Source of the DNA: an uncultured Myxococcales bacterium
Lineage (GTDB): Bacteria; Myxococcota_A; UBA9042
Length of the DNA stretch: 64,000 bases
Direction: 5' to 3'
NCBI GenBank assembly: GCA_903929795.1
Contig: CAIYWC010000137.1
Location: forward strand, 34,566 to 98,565
Below the pieces are notes generated by a model, which worked only from the letters and a program-made list of their open reading frames with translations, was not told the origin of the DNA and did no database searches. Below, piece after piece: positions 18,539 to 28,800 of the stretch (positions within the stretch are counted from its first letter, which is position 1; every line of letters begins with the position of its first letter). The translations under genes and the position numbers were made by a program.

Positions 18539-19582
18539 TCATAGCGCCGCAATCACCCAGTCGGCGACGCCACTGGTCGTCAGCGACCCACCGAGATCCG
18601 GCGTCACGGCTTTGGCGATCACAGCCCGCGCGCAGGCTGCGTCAACCGCGTCAGCCGCGTCCGGATAGTCAAAATCGCGCAGCAGCATCCCCAGCGACAG
18701 GATCGCCGCCAGCGGATTGGCCTTGCCCGTGCCGACGATATCCGGCGCCGAACCGTGCACCGGCTCGTACAGCGCCGTCCGCCCCGGGTGCGTCGACGAC
18801 GACGGTGCGAGTCCCAGCCCGCCGACCAGCGCCGCCGCGAGATCACTCAGGATATCGCCGATCATGTTGTCGCCGACCACCACGTCGAACTCGTGCGGGT
18901 GCGTGACCATGCGCATCGCCGCCACGTCCGCGTACAGCGTCGACGCCTGGACGTCCGGGTATTGCGGCGCCATCGCCTTGAGCGCCTTGCGCCACAGCCC
19001 ATGCGCCGACTCGATCGCGTTGGCCTTGTCGCACAGCACCAGCTTGCCGCGCCGTAACCGCGCCAGTTCAAACGCGTATTTCAGCAGGCGATCGCAGCCC
19101 TTGCGCGTCGCCAGCATGACGTTTTGCGCGACTTCGTCCTCGGTCCCCGGCTTGAAGCTGCCGCCGATGCCCACGTACACGCTCTCCGTGTTCTCGCGCA
19201 CGATCGCCATGTCCAGCTGGCTCGGGCCGATGTCTTTCAACGGACACAGCCGCGCGTCCACAAGCTTCACCGGCCGGAGATTCACGTACAAGTCCAGGCG
19301 CTGCCGGAGCCCGAGCAGGATGTCCTTGGCGTGAATGTTGCTCGGCACGCGCGGGTCGCCAAACGCGCCGAGCAAAATGCAGTCGAACTCATCGCGCAGC
19401 CTGGCGAATTCCTTGTCCGGCATCGTCTCGCCCGTGCTGAGGTAGCGCTCTGCGCCGAGGTCGAACCACTCCGACGTGTACGTGAAGCCAAACTTGACGC
19501 CGGCAGCGTCCAGGACCCGGACAGCGGCGCGGATGACTTCAGGACCGATGCCATCGCCGGGAAGAAGCGCGATTTTCAACAT
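18539..19582 (-). CDS. Isopropylmalate/isocitrate dehydrogenase family protein (probable 3-isopropylmalate dehydrogenase)
   Basis: MLKIALLPGDGIGPEVIRAAVRVLDAAG...; IVRENTESVYVG, FDVVVGDNMIGDILSDLAAALVGGLGLAPS, EPVHGSAPDIVGTGKANP. Confidence 0.85.
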   Translation of the reverse strand: MLKIALLPGDGIGPEVIRAAVRVLDAAGVKFGFTYTSEWFDLGAERYLSTGETMPDKEFARLRDEFDCILLGAFGDPRVPSNIHAKDILLGLRQRLDLYVNLRPVKLVDARLCPLKDIGPSQLDMAIVRENTESVYVGIGGSFKPGTEDEVAQNVMLATRKGCDRLLKYAFELARLRRGKLVLCDKANAIESAHGLWRKALKAMAPQYPDVQASTLYADVAAMRMVTHPHEFDVVVGDNMIGDILSDLAAALVGGLGLAPSSSTHPGRTALYEPVHGSAPDIVGTGKANPLAAILSLGMLLRDFDYPDAADAVDAACARAVIAKAVTPDLGGSLTTSGVADWVIAAL

Positions 19583-19591
19583 GATGTGCAC

Positions 19592-20218
19592 TCAGAGAAA
19601 GTAGTAGGTGAAACCGAGGCCGCCGGAGAATTCGCCGCGGGTGAGCGAGAGATCCCAGCTGCTGACGTTGGTGGTGAGCGGGTTGCGAATCGGCACCGAT
19701 GTGCCGGTGCGGTCGGTGCGCCACGGGCTGGGAAAATGCAGGACCGGGCCGACGGCGGCGCCAATCGCGAACGCGGGCGTGAAAAAATATTCAATGCGAA
19801 TAGGGACTTCAATGGCAAAAGCGTAGCGGCTGCCCAGATCGTGGTCGTCCTGGTTGACGTTGGCCCAGGCGAAGATGCCGCGCGCGCCGATGGTCAGATT
19901 GACGTCCTGCGCGCGAAACGCGGCGTAATGGGCCCCGAGCGCGACGAATCCGGCGTGGCCGAGCGTTTGGCCAAATTTCAGGCTCGCGCCGACGATCGCT
20001 TCCAAGCCGACATTGCCGATCCAGTAGCGCGCGGCCAGGCCGCTGGGCCGGACATCCGGCGTGGAAGCGTCACCGGAGAGAATTTGGCCGACCGAGGTCA
20101 GCGTCTCCTCGAAGCCAATGCCAGCCTTGCCGTCCACGTTTGCCGCAAAAACCGGCGGCGCCAGCAGCGCGGCAAGCGCCAGCACGACAAGGCTCAGACT
20201 GCGGCGACGGTTCAGCAC
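19592..20218 (-). CDS. Predicted outer-membrane beta-barrel-like exported protein
   Basis: Signal peptide, alternating hydrophobic strands, C-terminal aromatic FTYYFL. Confidence 0.5.
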   Translation of the reverse strand: MLNRRRSLSLVVLALAALLAPPVFAANVDGKAGIGFEETLTSVGQILSGDASTPDVRPSGLAARYWIGNVGLEAIVGASLKFGQTLGHAGFVALGAHYAAFRAQDVNLTIGARGIFAWANVNQDDHDLGSRYAFAIEVPIRIEYFFTPAFAIGAAVGPVLHFPSPWRTDRTGTSVPIRNPLTTNVSSWDLSLTRGEFSGGLGFTYYFL

Positions 20219-20318
20219 GGCTCGCTCCAGCCTGCCGTGTTAGCGCGTCTGGCGGCTGCGCGCAACTTGCCACCGCGGCGAGCGCGTGTCATGACACCGT
20301 GGCAGGAGGGCTTGACCG

Positions 20319-21797
20319 ATGACCGCGACGCACCGCTTGACGGCAAACTACAGCGATATCGCGATCATCGGCAGCGGCTTCTCCGGCTTGGGCATGGCCA
20401 TCCGCTTGAAACAACAGGGGATTGGCGACTTCACGATTTTTGAGAAGGCACACAGCGTCGGCGGGACGTGGCGGGAAAACCACTATCCCGGCATCGCGTG
20501 CGACGTGCAATCGCACCTGTATTCGTTCTCGTTTGCGCCCAACCCCGCGTGGTCACGCATGTTTTCTCCCGGTGCGGAGATTCGCCGCTACCTGGAGCAC
20601 TGCGCGGAGCGGTATGAAATCCTGCCGCACGTGCGCTTTGGCGCGGAAGTGGTTCACGCGCGCTGGCAGGAGCCCGAGCGCACCTGGCTGCTGGAGACCG
20701 CGGACGGCCAGACGCACCGCGCGCGGGTGCTCGTCGCGGGCATGGGCGGGCTGAGCCGGCCGGCGATCCCGCAGATCGCGGGGTTGGAGACGTTTCAGGG
20801 CACCACGTTTCACTCGGCGGCGTGGAACCACGACTGCGATCTGCGCGGCAAGCGCGTAGCGGTGATCGGCACGGGCGCGAGCGCGATCCAGTTTGTTCCG
20901 GAAATTGCCAAGGATGTCGCGGAGCTGCGGCTGTTTCAGCGCACGCCGCCGTGGGTGCTCGCCAAGCCCGATCGCGCAGTCTCGGCGCTGGAGCATTGGC
21001 TGTTCCGGCGGTTTCCGCTGACCCAAAAGCTGGTGCGCGGCGCGATCTACGGCGTGCTGGAAGCGCGGGTGCCCGGGTTTACGCTGCTGCCGGGGGCGAT
21101 GAAGATCGCGCAGAACCTAGCGAAACTGCACATCAAACGTCAAATCGCCGATCCCGAGTTGCGGGCGCTCGTGACGCCGCACTACACGATGGGCTGCAAG
21201 CGCGTGCTCATGTCCAACGACTACTACCCGGCGCTGGCCCGCGGCAATGTTCGGGTGATTCCTGCGGGAATTCAAGAGATTCGTCCCAACGGCATCCTGA
21301 CCCAGGACGGCGAACTCCACCAGGTCGACGTGCTGATCCTCGGCACCGGCTTTCAGGCCACCGATCCGCTGCCGGCGGGCGTGCTGTTCGGTCGCGGCGG
21401 GCAGGACATCGTCGCGGCGTGGCGCGAGGGTCCGCAGGCATATTTGGGTACAACCGTCGCGGGTTTTCCCAATCTTTTCATGCTGATGGGGCCCAATACC
21501 GGGCTCGGCCACAGCTCCATGGTGTTCATGATCGAGTCGCAAATCCAGTACGTGCTGGGCGCGCTTGAGGCGATGAAACAGCGGCAAATTCAAGCGGTTG
21601 ACGTGCTGGCGGGCGTGCAGGCGTCGTTCAATCACCGGCTGCAGGAGAAGTTGACGGGCACCGTGTGGCAGACCGGCGGCTGTCAGAGCTGGTACCGCAA
21701 CGCGGCGGGCCGCAATGTGGTGCTGTGGCCGGGATTTACTTGGCAATTCCGCTTGCAGACCAAGCACTTTGACGTTGAGAACTACCAGCGGCTGTGA
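20319..21797 (+). CDS. Flavin-containing monooxygenase (Baeyer-Villiger type)
   Basis: IAIIGSGFSGLGMAIRLKQQGIGDFTIFEKAHSVGGTWRENHYPGIACDVQSHLYSFSF; second GxGxSA motif VIGTGASAIQ. Confidence 0.88.
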   Translation: MTATHRLTANYSDIAIIGSGFSGLGMAIRLKQQGIGDFTIFEKAHSVGGTWRENHYPGIACDVQSHLYSFSFAPNPAWSRMFSPGAEIRRYLEHCAERYEILPHVRFGAEVVHARWQEPERTWLLETADGQTHRARVLVAGMGGLSRPAIPQIAGLETFQGTTFHSAAWNHDCDLRGKRVAVIGTGASAIQFVPEIAKDVAELRLFQRTPPWVLAKPDRAVSALEHWLFRRFPLTQKLVRGAIYGVLEARVPGFTLLPGAMKIAQNLAKLHIKRQIADPELRALVTPHYTMGCKRVLMSNDYYPALARGNVRVIPAGIQEIRPNGILTQDGELHQVDVLILGTGFQATDPLPAGVLFGRGGQDIVAAWREGPQAYLGTTVAGFPNLFMLMGPNTGLGHSSMVFMIESQIQYVLGALEAMKQRQIQAVDVLAGVQASFNHRLQEKLTGTVWQTGGCQSWYRNAAGRNVVLWPGFTWQFRLQTKHFDVENYQRL

Positions 21798-21806
21798 GGA
21801 GGGCGC

Positions 21807-22619
21807 GTGAAGATTCAGGCGGGGCAGGTGGCGGTCGTGACGGGCGCGGCGTCGGGGATCGGGCGCGCGCTGGCGCAGGCGCTTGCGGCGCGCGGCGTGA
21901 AACTGGCGCTGGCCGATTGGAACGAGGCGGGGCTGGCGGAGACCGCGCAATTGCTACAAGTTCCCGTGATCACACGTAAATTGGACGTCGCGGACCGCGC
22001 CGACTTCGAGGCGTTTGCGGCGGAGGTGCAGGCGGCGCATGGCCAGGTTGATTTCGTCTTCAACAACGCGGGCGTTGCGCTGTTGCAACGGGTTCAGGAC
22101 ATGACCTATGTCGACCTGAATTGGTTGATGAACATCAATTTTTGGGGCGTCGTTCACGGCACGCACGTGTTCCTGCCGGCGATGCTGGCGCGCAATTCCG
22201 GCGTCATCGTCAATCTTTCCAGCTTGTATGGCCTCATGGCTTGGCCGGCAAACTCCGCCTATTCTGCGGCAAAGTTCGCGGTCCGCGGTTACACGGAAGC
22301 GATGCGCCACGATCTTCACCGGACCGGCGTGCGCGCCGTCAGCGTGCATCCGGGAGGTATACAAACATCAATCGTTCGCAATGCGCGCTTTACATCTGAC
22401 GACCTGGGGCGCATTGACCGGCGCAAGCTGGAGCGCGACTTCGACAAGTTCGCGATGACCAGCGCCGACCAGGCGGCCGCGATCATCCTGAACGGCGTGG
22501 AGCGCGGGCGGGACCGGATTGTGGTCGGCAAGGACGCGCAAGTCCTCAGCCTGCTGACCCGGCTGTTTCCGGAGAAGTACTTCAATGTGATTCGCGCCTT
22601 GCAGCGCTTTGCCCGGTAG
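21807..22619 (+). CDS. Short-chain dehydrogenase/reductase
   Basis: VAVVTGAASGIGRALAQALAARG; VFNNAGVAL; YSAAKFAVRGYTEAMRHDL. Confidence 0.88.
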   Translation: MKIQAGQVAVVTGAASGIGRALAQALAARGVKLALADWNEAGLAETAQLLQVPVITRKLDVADRADFEAFAAEVQAAHGQVDFVFNNAGVALLQRVQDMTYVDLNWLMNINFWGVVHGTHVFLPAMLARNSGVIVNLSSLYGLMAWPANSAYSAAKFAVRGYTEAMRHDLHRTGVRAVSVHPGGIQTSIVRNARFTSDDLGRIDRRKLERDFDKFAMTSADQAAAIILNGVERGRDRIVVGKDAQVLSLLTRLFPEKYFNVIRALQRFAR

Positions 22620-22688
22620 CAGCGGCGCCGGCGTTGCGGCAAATGCCGGTCTGTGGTTCCCTAGCGGCGGCTTCTTCTGGAGGATTTC

Positions 22689-23060
22689 ATGTCGTTTGCG
22701 ACCCAATTCGAGTTCACGCTTCCGCGCGGCTTCGTCGACAAGGACGGCGTGGTGCACAAGAAAGGCATCATGCGGCTGGCGACCGCCAAGGACGAGATTC
22801 TGCCGCTGCAGGACTACCGCGTGCAGAATAACCGCGCGTATTTGGTCATCATTTTGCTGTCGCGGGTGATCGAGCAGCTGGGCTCGCTCAAGTCGATCAA
22901 CCCGTCGGTCATCGAGTCGCTCTTCTCGGCGGACCTGGCGTATTTGCAGGACTTCTACCGGCGCATCAACGAGGAAGGCTCGTCGCTGATCAAGGCGAAG
23001 TGCCCGGAATGTGGTCACAATTTTGAGATCGACACCGGAGGTGACCTGGGGGAATCGTAA
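22689..23060 (+). CDS. CIS/phage-tail gpE-like (tail assembly chaperone-like) protein
   Basis: First gene of the tail-like cluster; FEFTLPRGFVDKDGVVHKKGIMRLATAKDEI...; C-terminal CPECGHNFEIDTGGDLGES. Confidence 0.65.
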   Translation: MSFATQFEFTLPRGFVDKDGVVHKKGIMRLATAKDEILPLQDYRVQNNRAYLVIILLSRVIEQLGSLKSINPSVIESLFSADLAYLQDFYRRINEEGSSLIKAKCPECGHNFEIDTGGDLGES

Positions 23061-23218
23061 GCTACCCCCTGGACCGCCTGTACCAGGAGGTAGCCTACAT
23101 CGGTTACCACTTTCATTGGTCGCTCGATGAGGTGCTCAGCATGGAGCACAAAGAACGGCAGATTTGGGTCAAGGAGATTTCCGATATCAATAAGGAAATC
23201 AATAAGTCCCGCAAGTAG
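23048..23218 (+). CDS. DUF6760-like small CIS protein; no standard start codon, possibly a -1 frameshift extension of the upstream gene
   Basis: Frame reads (GGG GGA ATC GTA AGC) YPLDRLYQEVAYIGYHFHWSLDEVLSMEHKERQIWVKEISDINKEINKSRK-stop (TAG 23216-23218). No ATG/GTG/TTG precedes YPLDRLY. Confidence 0.65.
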   Translation, partial: GGIVSYPLDRLYQEVAYIGYHFHWSLDEVLSMEHKERQIWVKEISDINKEINKSRK

Positions 23219-23230
23219 GTCGGTGTCGCA

Positions 23231-24985
23231 ATGGTCATGCCGCGTCCGCCAGGCGTCCGGATCGAACGGGTCATCGACCAGCCGCGCGGCCTTGGGCTCG
23301 TCGAGACCGGCGTCCCGTGTTTTCTTGGCCTGTGCGAGCGCGGTCCGGTCAGCGAGCCGGTCCGGATCGCCGGCGTCGCTGAATTTCATGAACTTTTTGG
23401 CACACTTGACGTCGGAAGCTACCTCGCTGCGGCCATCGACGGCTTCTTTCTCAACGGCGGCCGCCACTGCTACGTCGTGCGCATCGCCCACCTGTTCGAG
23501 CGCGCACGCGGCGAGATCGCGACCAAAGCCAGCGCGCGCCTGCGCGACGCCGAAAAGCAGAATACACTTTTGATTTCAGCCGCTTCGGAGGGTATGTGGG
23601 CCAATAGCGTCCGCGTCTCGGTCCGCCACACCGCGAGCCCGATCCAGACGTTCATCAGCGTCGACGCCCACGTCGGCGAGACCGCGGTCACGGTCAAGAG
23701 CACCCACGGCATCGCGCGCGGCACGCTCGTGCGCATCCACGACGACGAAGCGGCGGCGTTCCGCGTCATCAGCAGCGTCGACGGCCGCGTGCTGTCGTGG
23801 GCCGAGCGCGAACCTTTGCAACGGGAATTCCGCTCCGCCGCGCCGACGCTCATCGAACCGGTCGGCTTTGACCTGATCGTGGAGACGCACCGCACGCGCG
23901 AGGTGTTTCGCGGCGTGAACCTGTCGCGCCAGTCGCCGCAGTTCGTGGAGCGGGTCGTGAACGGCGCGTCGCGGCTGATCACGGTGGCAAGTCTGGAGCC
24001 GTCCACGGCGCTGCCTGATTGTTTTCCTGCAGAAATCAGTGACTTGCGCTTGGAGGGCGGCACCGACGGCCTGTTCACCGTCGTCGCCGAGGACTTCATC
24101 GGCGCGGATCTGGGCCCCGGCAGCCGTTTCGGCCTCGCGGCGATCGCGGATTCAGACGAGATCGACCTGCTCGTGCTGCCTGACTTGCCCTGGTGCCTGA
24201 AGAATTCCACGGGGTTCAAGTCGGCCAAGGACATGGAGATCGTGCAGCAGGCGGTGGTGACGCTCTGCGAGCAGCGGCGCGATCGCGTGGCGCTGTTGGA
24301 TTTTCCGCCGGAGACGACGACGATGGGTGCGCAGCAGTGGCGGCGGCTTTTTGACAGTAGTTTTGCGGCGTTCTACTACCCGTGGGTCGTGCCGTCGACC
24401 GGCGGCGCCGCTATCCCGCCGAGCGGGCACGTCGCGGGCGTCGTGGCGCGCTGCGACCTCGCCCAAGGCGTGTTCCGCGCGCCGGCCAACGAGGTCCTCC
24501 AAGGCGTGGTCGATCTGGCGCTGTTCTTGCAACCGCACGATTTAACTGCGCTCAACAACGACGGCATCAACGGCTTGCAGGTGTTCGCCCAGCGCGGCAT
24601 CCGCATTTGGGGCGCGCGGACGGCCTCGACGGACCCGCAAAATCGCTACCTGAATGTGCGACGGACGGTTTCCACGCTGGCGCGGACCATCAATCTGGGG
24701 CTGCAGTGGGTCGTCTTTGAGCCGAACGCGCCGGAGCTCTGGGGCACGATCGAGCGCGACGTGCGCGTGCTGCTGGAGAGCCTCTGGCGCAAAGGCTGGT
24801 TTCGCGGCGCGACGATGGACGAGGCGTTCTTCGTGCTGTGCGATGACCGCAATAATACAGTGGAAACGCGCGATGCGGGGCAGATTGTTCTGGAGATCGG
24901 CCTGTCGCCGCTGCGGCCAGCGGAGTTCGTGACCGTGCGGCTGACGCAGGAAGTCGACGTGCTGTCGCGCGAAGATGGCGCTTGA
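23231..24985 (+). CDS. Contractile tail sheath protein
   Basis: PRPPGVRIERVIDQPRGLGLVETGVPCFLGLCERGP...; C-terminal GIRIWGARTASTDPQNRYLNVRRTVSTLARTINLGLQWVVFEPN. Confidence 0.9.
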   Translation: MVMPRPPGVRIERVIDQPRGLGLVETGVPCFLGLCERGPVSEPVRIAGVAEFHELFGTLDVGSYLAAAIDGFFLNGGRHCYVVRIAHLFERARGEIATKASARLRDAEKQNTLLISAASEGMWANSVRVSVRHTASPIQTFISVDAHVGETAVTVKSTHGIARGTLVRIHDDEAAAFRVISSVDGRVLSWAEREPLQREFRSAAPTLIEPVGFDLIVETHRTREVFRGVNLSRQSPQFVERVVNGASRLITVASLEPSTALPDCFPAEISDLRLEGGTDGLFTVVAEDFIGADLGPGSRFGLAAIADSDEIDLLVLPDLPWCLKNSTGFKSAKDMEIVQQAVVTLCEQRRDRVALLDFPPETTTMGAQQWRRLFDSSFAAFYYPWVVPSTGGAAIPPSGHVAGVVARCDLAQGVFRAPANEVLQGVVDLALFLQPHDLTALNNDGINGLQVFAQRGIRIWGARTASTDPQNRYLNVRRTVSTLARTINLGLQWVVFEPNAPELWGTIERDVRVLLESLWRKGWFRGATMDEAFFVLCDDRNNTVETRDAGQIVLEIGLSPLRPAEFVTVRLTQEVDVLSREDGA

Positions 24986-25083
24986 GGCGCGAATTGGCAC
25001 GCAAATTGCTTGCAGCTGGTGCGGGTGCGGCGGAGCGGAGTGCGCGAAGCTGTCGCCGGGCTGCAAGAGGGGAGCGACGCGAG

Positions 25084-25863
25084 ATGGCAAACCGCAATCC
25101 GACCGCGCAGCGTCGTGGGGCCGCCGGGCCTCGCTGGCTGCCTGCAGAAACAGCGCGTTCCGGCCGCGTCGCGACCGTGCTCCCCGCAGTCGCACCCGAG
25201 CTCGTCATGGATGCGCCCGACGCGCACCTGGCCGTGGCGGCGATGGCGGTTCCTGGCCTCGCAGCGGCGCAAGATGCCCTGGACGGCGTCGGCGACGCGA
25301 TGGACAAGGCCTTGAATTTTGGCGCAGAAGCCTCGGCGGGCGCGACATTGGCCGCAGCCGCGAAGGCCAAGCTGACGTCCATGGGCGGCGTCCAGGACAA
25401 GCACACCGGCCACGCCACCAAGCGCCAAGGCGACCCCGACATCGCGTACGCTTTCGACATCCAAATCGGCGGCGTCAGCTACGGCATGTTCACCGAAGTT
25501 AGCGGATTGTCTTGGAAAGCGGAAGTCCAACCGATGCCTGAGGGCGGCAACAACGCGTTTGTGCGCGGCCTGATCCGCCCCGGCAAGTTCGAGCTGTTGA
25601 CGCTCAAGCGCGGTTGGTTCGCGGCGACCGGCGAGTTCATTGACCTGCTGCGCGGCGTGCTGGACCCGGTCGGCCCGATCACCCGCAAGAACGTCACGAT
25701 CACCGTACTTAGCCGAACTTACGAAGAAATTGGCCGGTACGATCTGTCGAGCGCCGCAGTTGTCGAGTACGAGGGCCCGGCGCTGAACTCGATGTCCGGG
25801 CAGGTCGGTTTCGAGCAAATTCGCATGGTTTACGACAGCTTCACCTACACGCCCAAAGGCTAG
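25084..25863 (+). CDS. Tail tube protein with a long N-terminal extension
   Basis: DPDIAYAFDIQIGGVSYGMFTEVSGLSWKAEVQPMPEGGNNAFVRGLIRPGKFELLTLKRGW... typical phage-tail region protein; start may be ATG 25084 or TTG 24982. Confidence 0.85.
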   Translation: MANRNPTAQRRGAAGPRWLPAETARSGRVATVLPAVAPELVMDAPDAHLAVAAMAVPGLAAAQDALDGVGDAMDKALNFGAEASAGATLAAAAKAKLTSMGGVQDKHTGHATKRQGDPDIAYAFDIQIGGVSYGMFTEVSGLSWKAEVQPMPEGGNNAFVRGLIRPGKFELLTLKRGWFAATGEFIDLLRGVLDPVGPITRKNVTITVLSRTYEEIGRYDLSSAAVVEYEGPALNSMSGQVGFEQIRMVYDSFTYTPKG

Positions 25864-25868
25864 TCCGC

Positions 25869-28800
25869 GTGCCAAACGACCGCCCACAGGACGCCGTACT
25901 GACGCTGCACAACGACGTGCTCGCGCGCTTGGCGCCGGCGTCAAATGCCTTGAAGTCACAGGCGTTTCTCGGGTCGCTGGCCAAGGCGGAGCGGATGATG
26001 AACCGGCTGGCCGGGCTGAACACGGCGATGGCCGCCTTCTCGGCGCAGGCCTGGGCGATGGCGACCGCGCTGGTGGAGTCGCCGGCCCTGTGCGCGCGCC
26101 TGGGCCTCGACGCCCGCGTGCTGCGCCTGGACGAGCTGGCGGACCTGGTGCAGGTCGTGCTGGAGGAAGAGGCGCTGTTCGCGGCGGACGCGCTGGCCCA
26201 TCCTGGCGCCGAGCCTGGGCGCGCAGACTCGGCGAAATCGTCAAGCAGTCCAAGGCAATCGGCGCACGCGGCGCGACCATCGCTGCACCCCGCTCGCGCC
26301 CGCGCGCGCCCGCCGAAAGCCGAGGCGCTGGTCAAACGCGAAGTGCGGCGGCTGCTGCGGGAAGTCCGGAGCGCACTCGCTGACGCCGCCGCTGCGCCGG
26401 ATCGGCAAGCCCTGGGGTCTGTTGCCCCCGTCGAGCCGGGGTCTGCGGACCTCAGCGCGTCGGCTTCTGGCGCGCGTGCCGAGGGGCAGACGCCGCTCGT
26501 TGCGCAGCTCTCCGCTCCGGCGCTGGAGCGTTGGCGTGCGGCGACCAGGCAGTCCAGCCACCGACTTGACCCGCAGGCGCGCGCGGCGCAGACGACGCGG
26601 GAGGGTCAGTGGACGCACGCCGGGCTGGCGTCCGGGCGCGCGGGCGCAGGGCTGTCGCGGGCGCTGCGCTTGAACGAAGCCGCCGCCGATCTTGCGTTTC
26701 TCGCGACCGGCGCAGACGCCGCCGACGACCCGATGGGAGCCGGAGCCGCGGGCGCCGCGGCGTGGTGGGGCCGGGATCCGGGCGTTGCCAGCAATGCCGC
26801 TGGCCGCCGAACGCCGCGGACAGCGGCGGCAGCGGGCGAACGCGCAACGACTGCTGTCCCGGTGACGGTGCGCGCAAGCGACGCCTTGGGGCCTGCCCCA
26901 CGTCGCGGCCTGACGGCGGCGATCGCCCAGGCTGTTGCCTCGCTCCGTCAGGGCAGGGCGGTTGCGCGGCTGGCCGTTCCTGCGGCCGAGGTCCCAGCTG
27001 CGGGCGTCGTCGTAGCGCCAACGCGCGATTGGGCCGCGGCCCGACTGGCTGTCATGACGCCGCGCTGGCAGCGGACGCTCGGGGCGTGGGCGGACGCCGC
27101 TGCGCCGACGCCAGTCTCGACCGTTCGGTCAGGATTGCTGGCCGTGGGCGACACACGCGGCGCCGATCGCCCGGTGCCCGGCGAGGCCGCCGGCGTTCGC
27201 GTCGGCTATCGCGCTTCCGGATTTCGCGCCGGGCAGCTCTTGGCGCTGGCCCCGCCGTCGCAAGGCCCAGCTGCGCATCCCGCCCCTGCAGCTGCCGATC
27301 GTGCCGCCGGAACGCCGCGCTGGTTGGCGGGCGAAGCCCACGCAGCGGAGGGGACCCAGCGTGCGGCTGCGGCGGGTCCGGTCGGCCTGCGCGCGGGCGC
27401 ACTGGCAGACGCGCTCGCGGCGCGACACGGTGGTGACTTGGCGGGAGGTGTGGCGGAAAGTTTGGCGCGCGTCGCGGGAACGGCGCTGCAGCCCTGGCGA
27501 TCAGCGGCAGGCGGCTATCGCGCTCCACAGGCGGAGCGGGCGGTCCTGGCGCTGGGCGCGGCGGCGATGGAAGTCGGCGCGGACGCGGTGGTTGCGTCTC
27601 CTGAACGGCGCAGCGCGCACGCGTCTGCTGCCCGCGCGCCCTGGGCGAAAGCAGCGGCCGCCGCGGTCTCGGCGGTGGTTGCGCAGGCTTGGCAGCGAAC
27701 GCGGCGCGCACCGGTGGCCAAGCCGGGCCATGGCGTGCTGGAACTCGCGCGCGGCGAGTCGGCCGGTCAGCCAACGGCGCCGGGTGCGCGCGATGTGCCA
27801 CAGATTCTGACGGCGCGACCACAGGGTCGCACGGACGCGATCAGCGCGTGGCTCGCGGCGCCTTTGGCCTCCCCGGCGGTTGCGCGTGGAGTGCGCGCCA
27901 GTTCAGCAGGTGCTTGGCTGCAGCCAGGCGAGGCGCGAGGGTCGTCAGCGACCGCCATGGACGTGCCGCACGCAGCGAGAACGCCGCAAACGCTGGTCCC
28001 GGCGGCTGTTCGCGCGGCGCTCGCCGTCTTTGGGGAACGCGCGGTGGCGCCTGCAGATCGCTCCGTCGGCGCGGCTTACCTTGCGCGATTTCTGGGGCGG
28101 CCGGCGCCCGTCCGACAGCGCCGTGCGTTGGCAGATGAGCCGTGGACGACCGTGGCGTTGGCGGATGATACCGCGACGGAGCCCCAAGCGGCAGCGATGG
28201 ACGCTGGGCGTCATGCGGAAAAATCGCTTGAAAATCATCTAGCTGTGCGCGGAGAGCCGGTCTTGCGCGGCCTGGCGGCGCTTGAGGCGCTCCTGGCTGG
28301 CCCGGGCGCGGCCGACGCTCTGCTTGGCCAGGCGGCGGAACGCGAACTGCGCGTGAATGCCGCGGAACAGACGCTGCTGGCGCCCGCGGCCGATGCAGCC
28401 GAGGCGGCGGCCATGGACCTGTCGGTGCCGACCGCGCGAGTTGCACCACCGACTGTTGCCGCAGCCAAGGTGGCGCCGGCGTGGCCGTCCGCGCAGTTGC
28501 ACCGTTTTGCCCCGGTCGGCTTGGGGCGCGGGCGCGGCTTGCTCTCGCGCACCCGGGCTGCCGAGTCTGCCGCTCCCGCAGCGTTGGGTGCGCGTGCGAC
28601 AAACGCGCGGCCGTCCGGTGCAGCCTCGTGGACCGCGCGCCCGGCCGTCGTTTCGGGTGCGACGCCAGTCGGATATGGAACCTCGGCGCTGGGTGGCGGT
28701 GAGCTGCTCGGCCTGGGGTCAGGCGATGTGCTTGGATTCTTTGGCGAAAACGCGGCAGGTCCGACCGCGTTACGCGGGGCCGATGCACTGGCAAGTTGGG

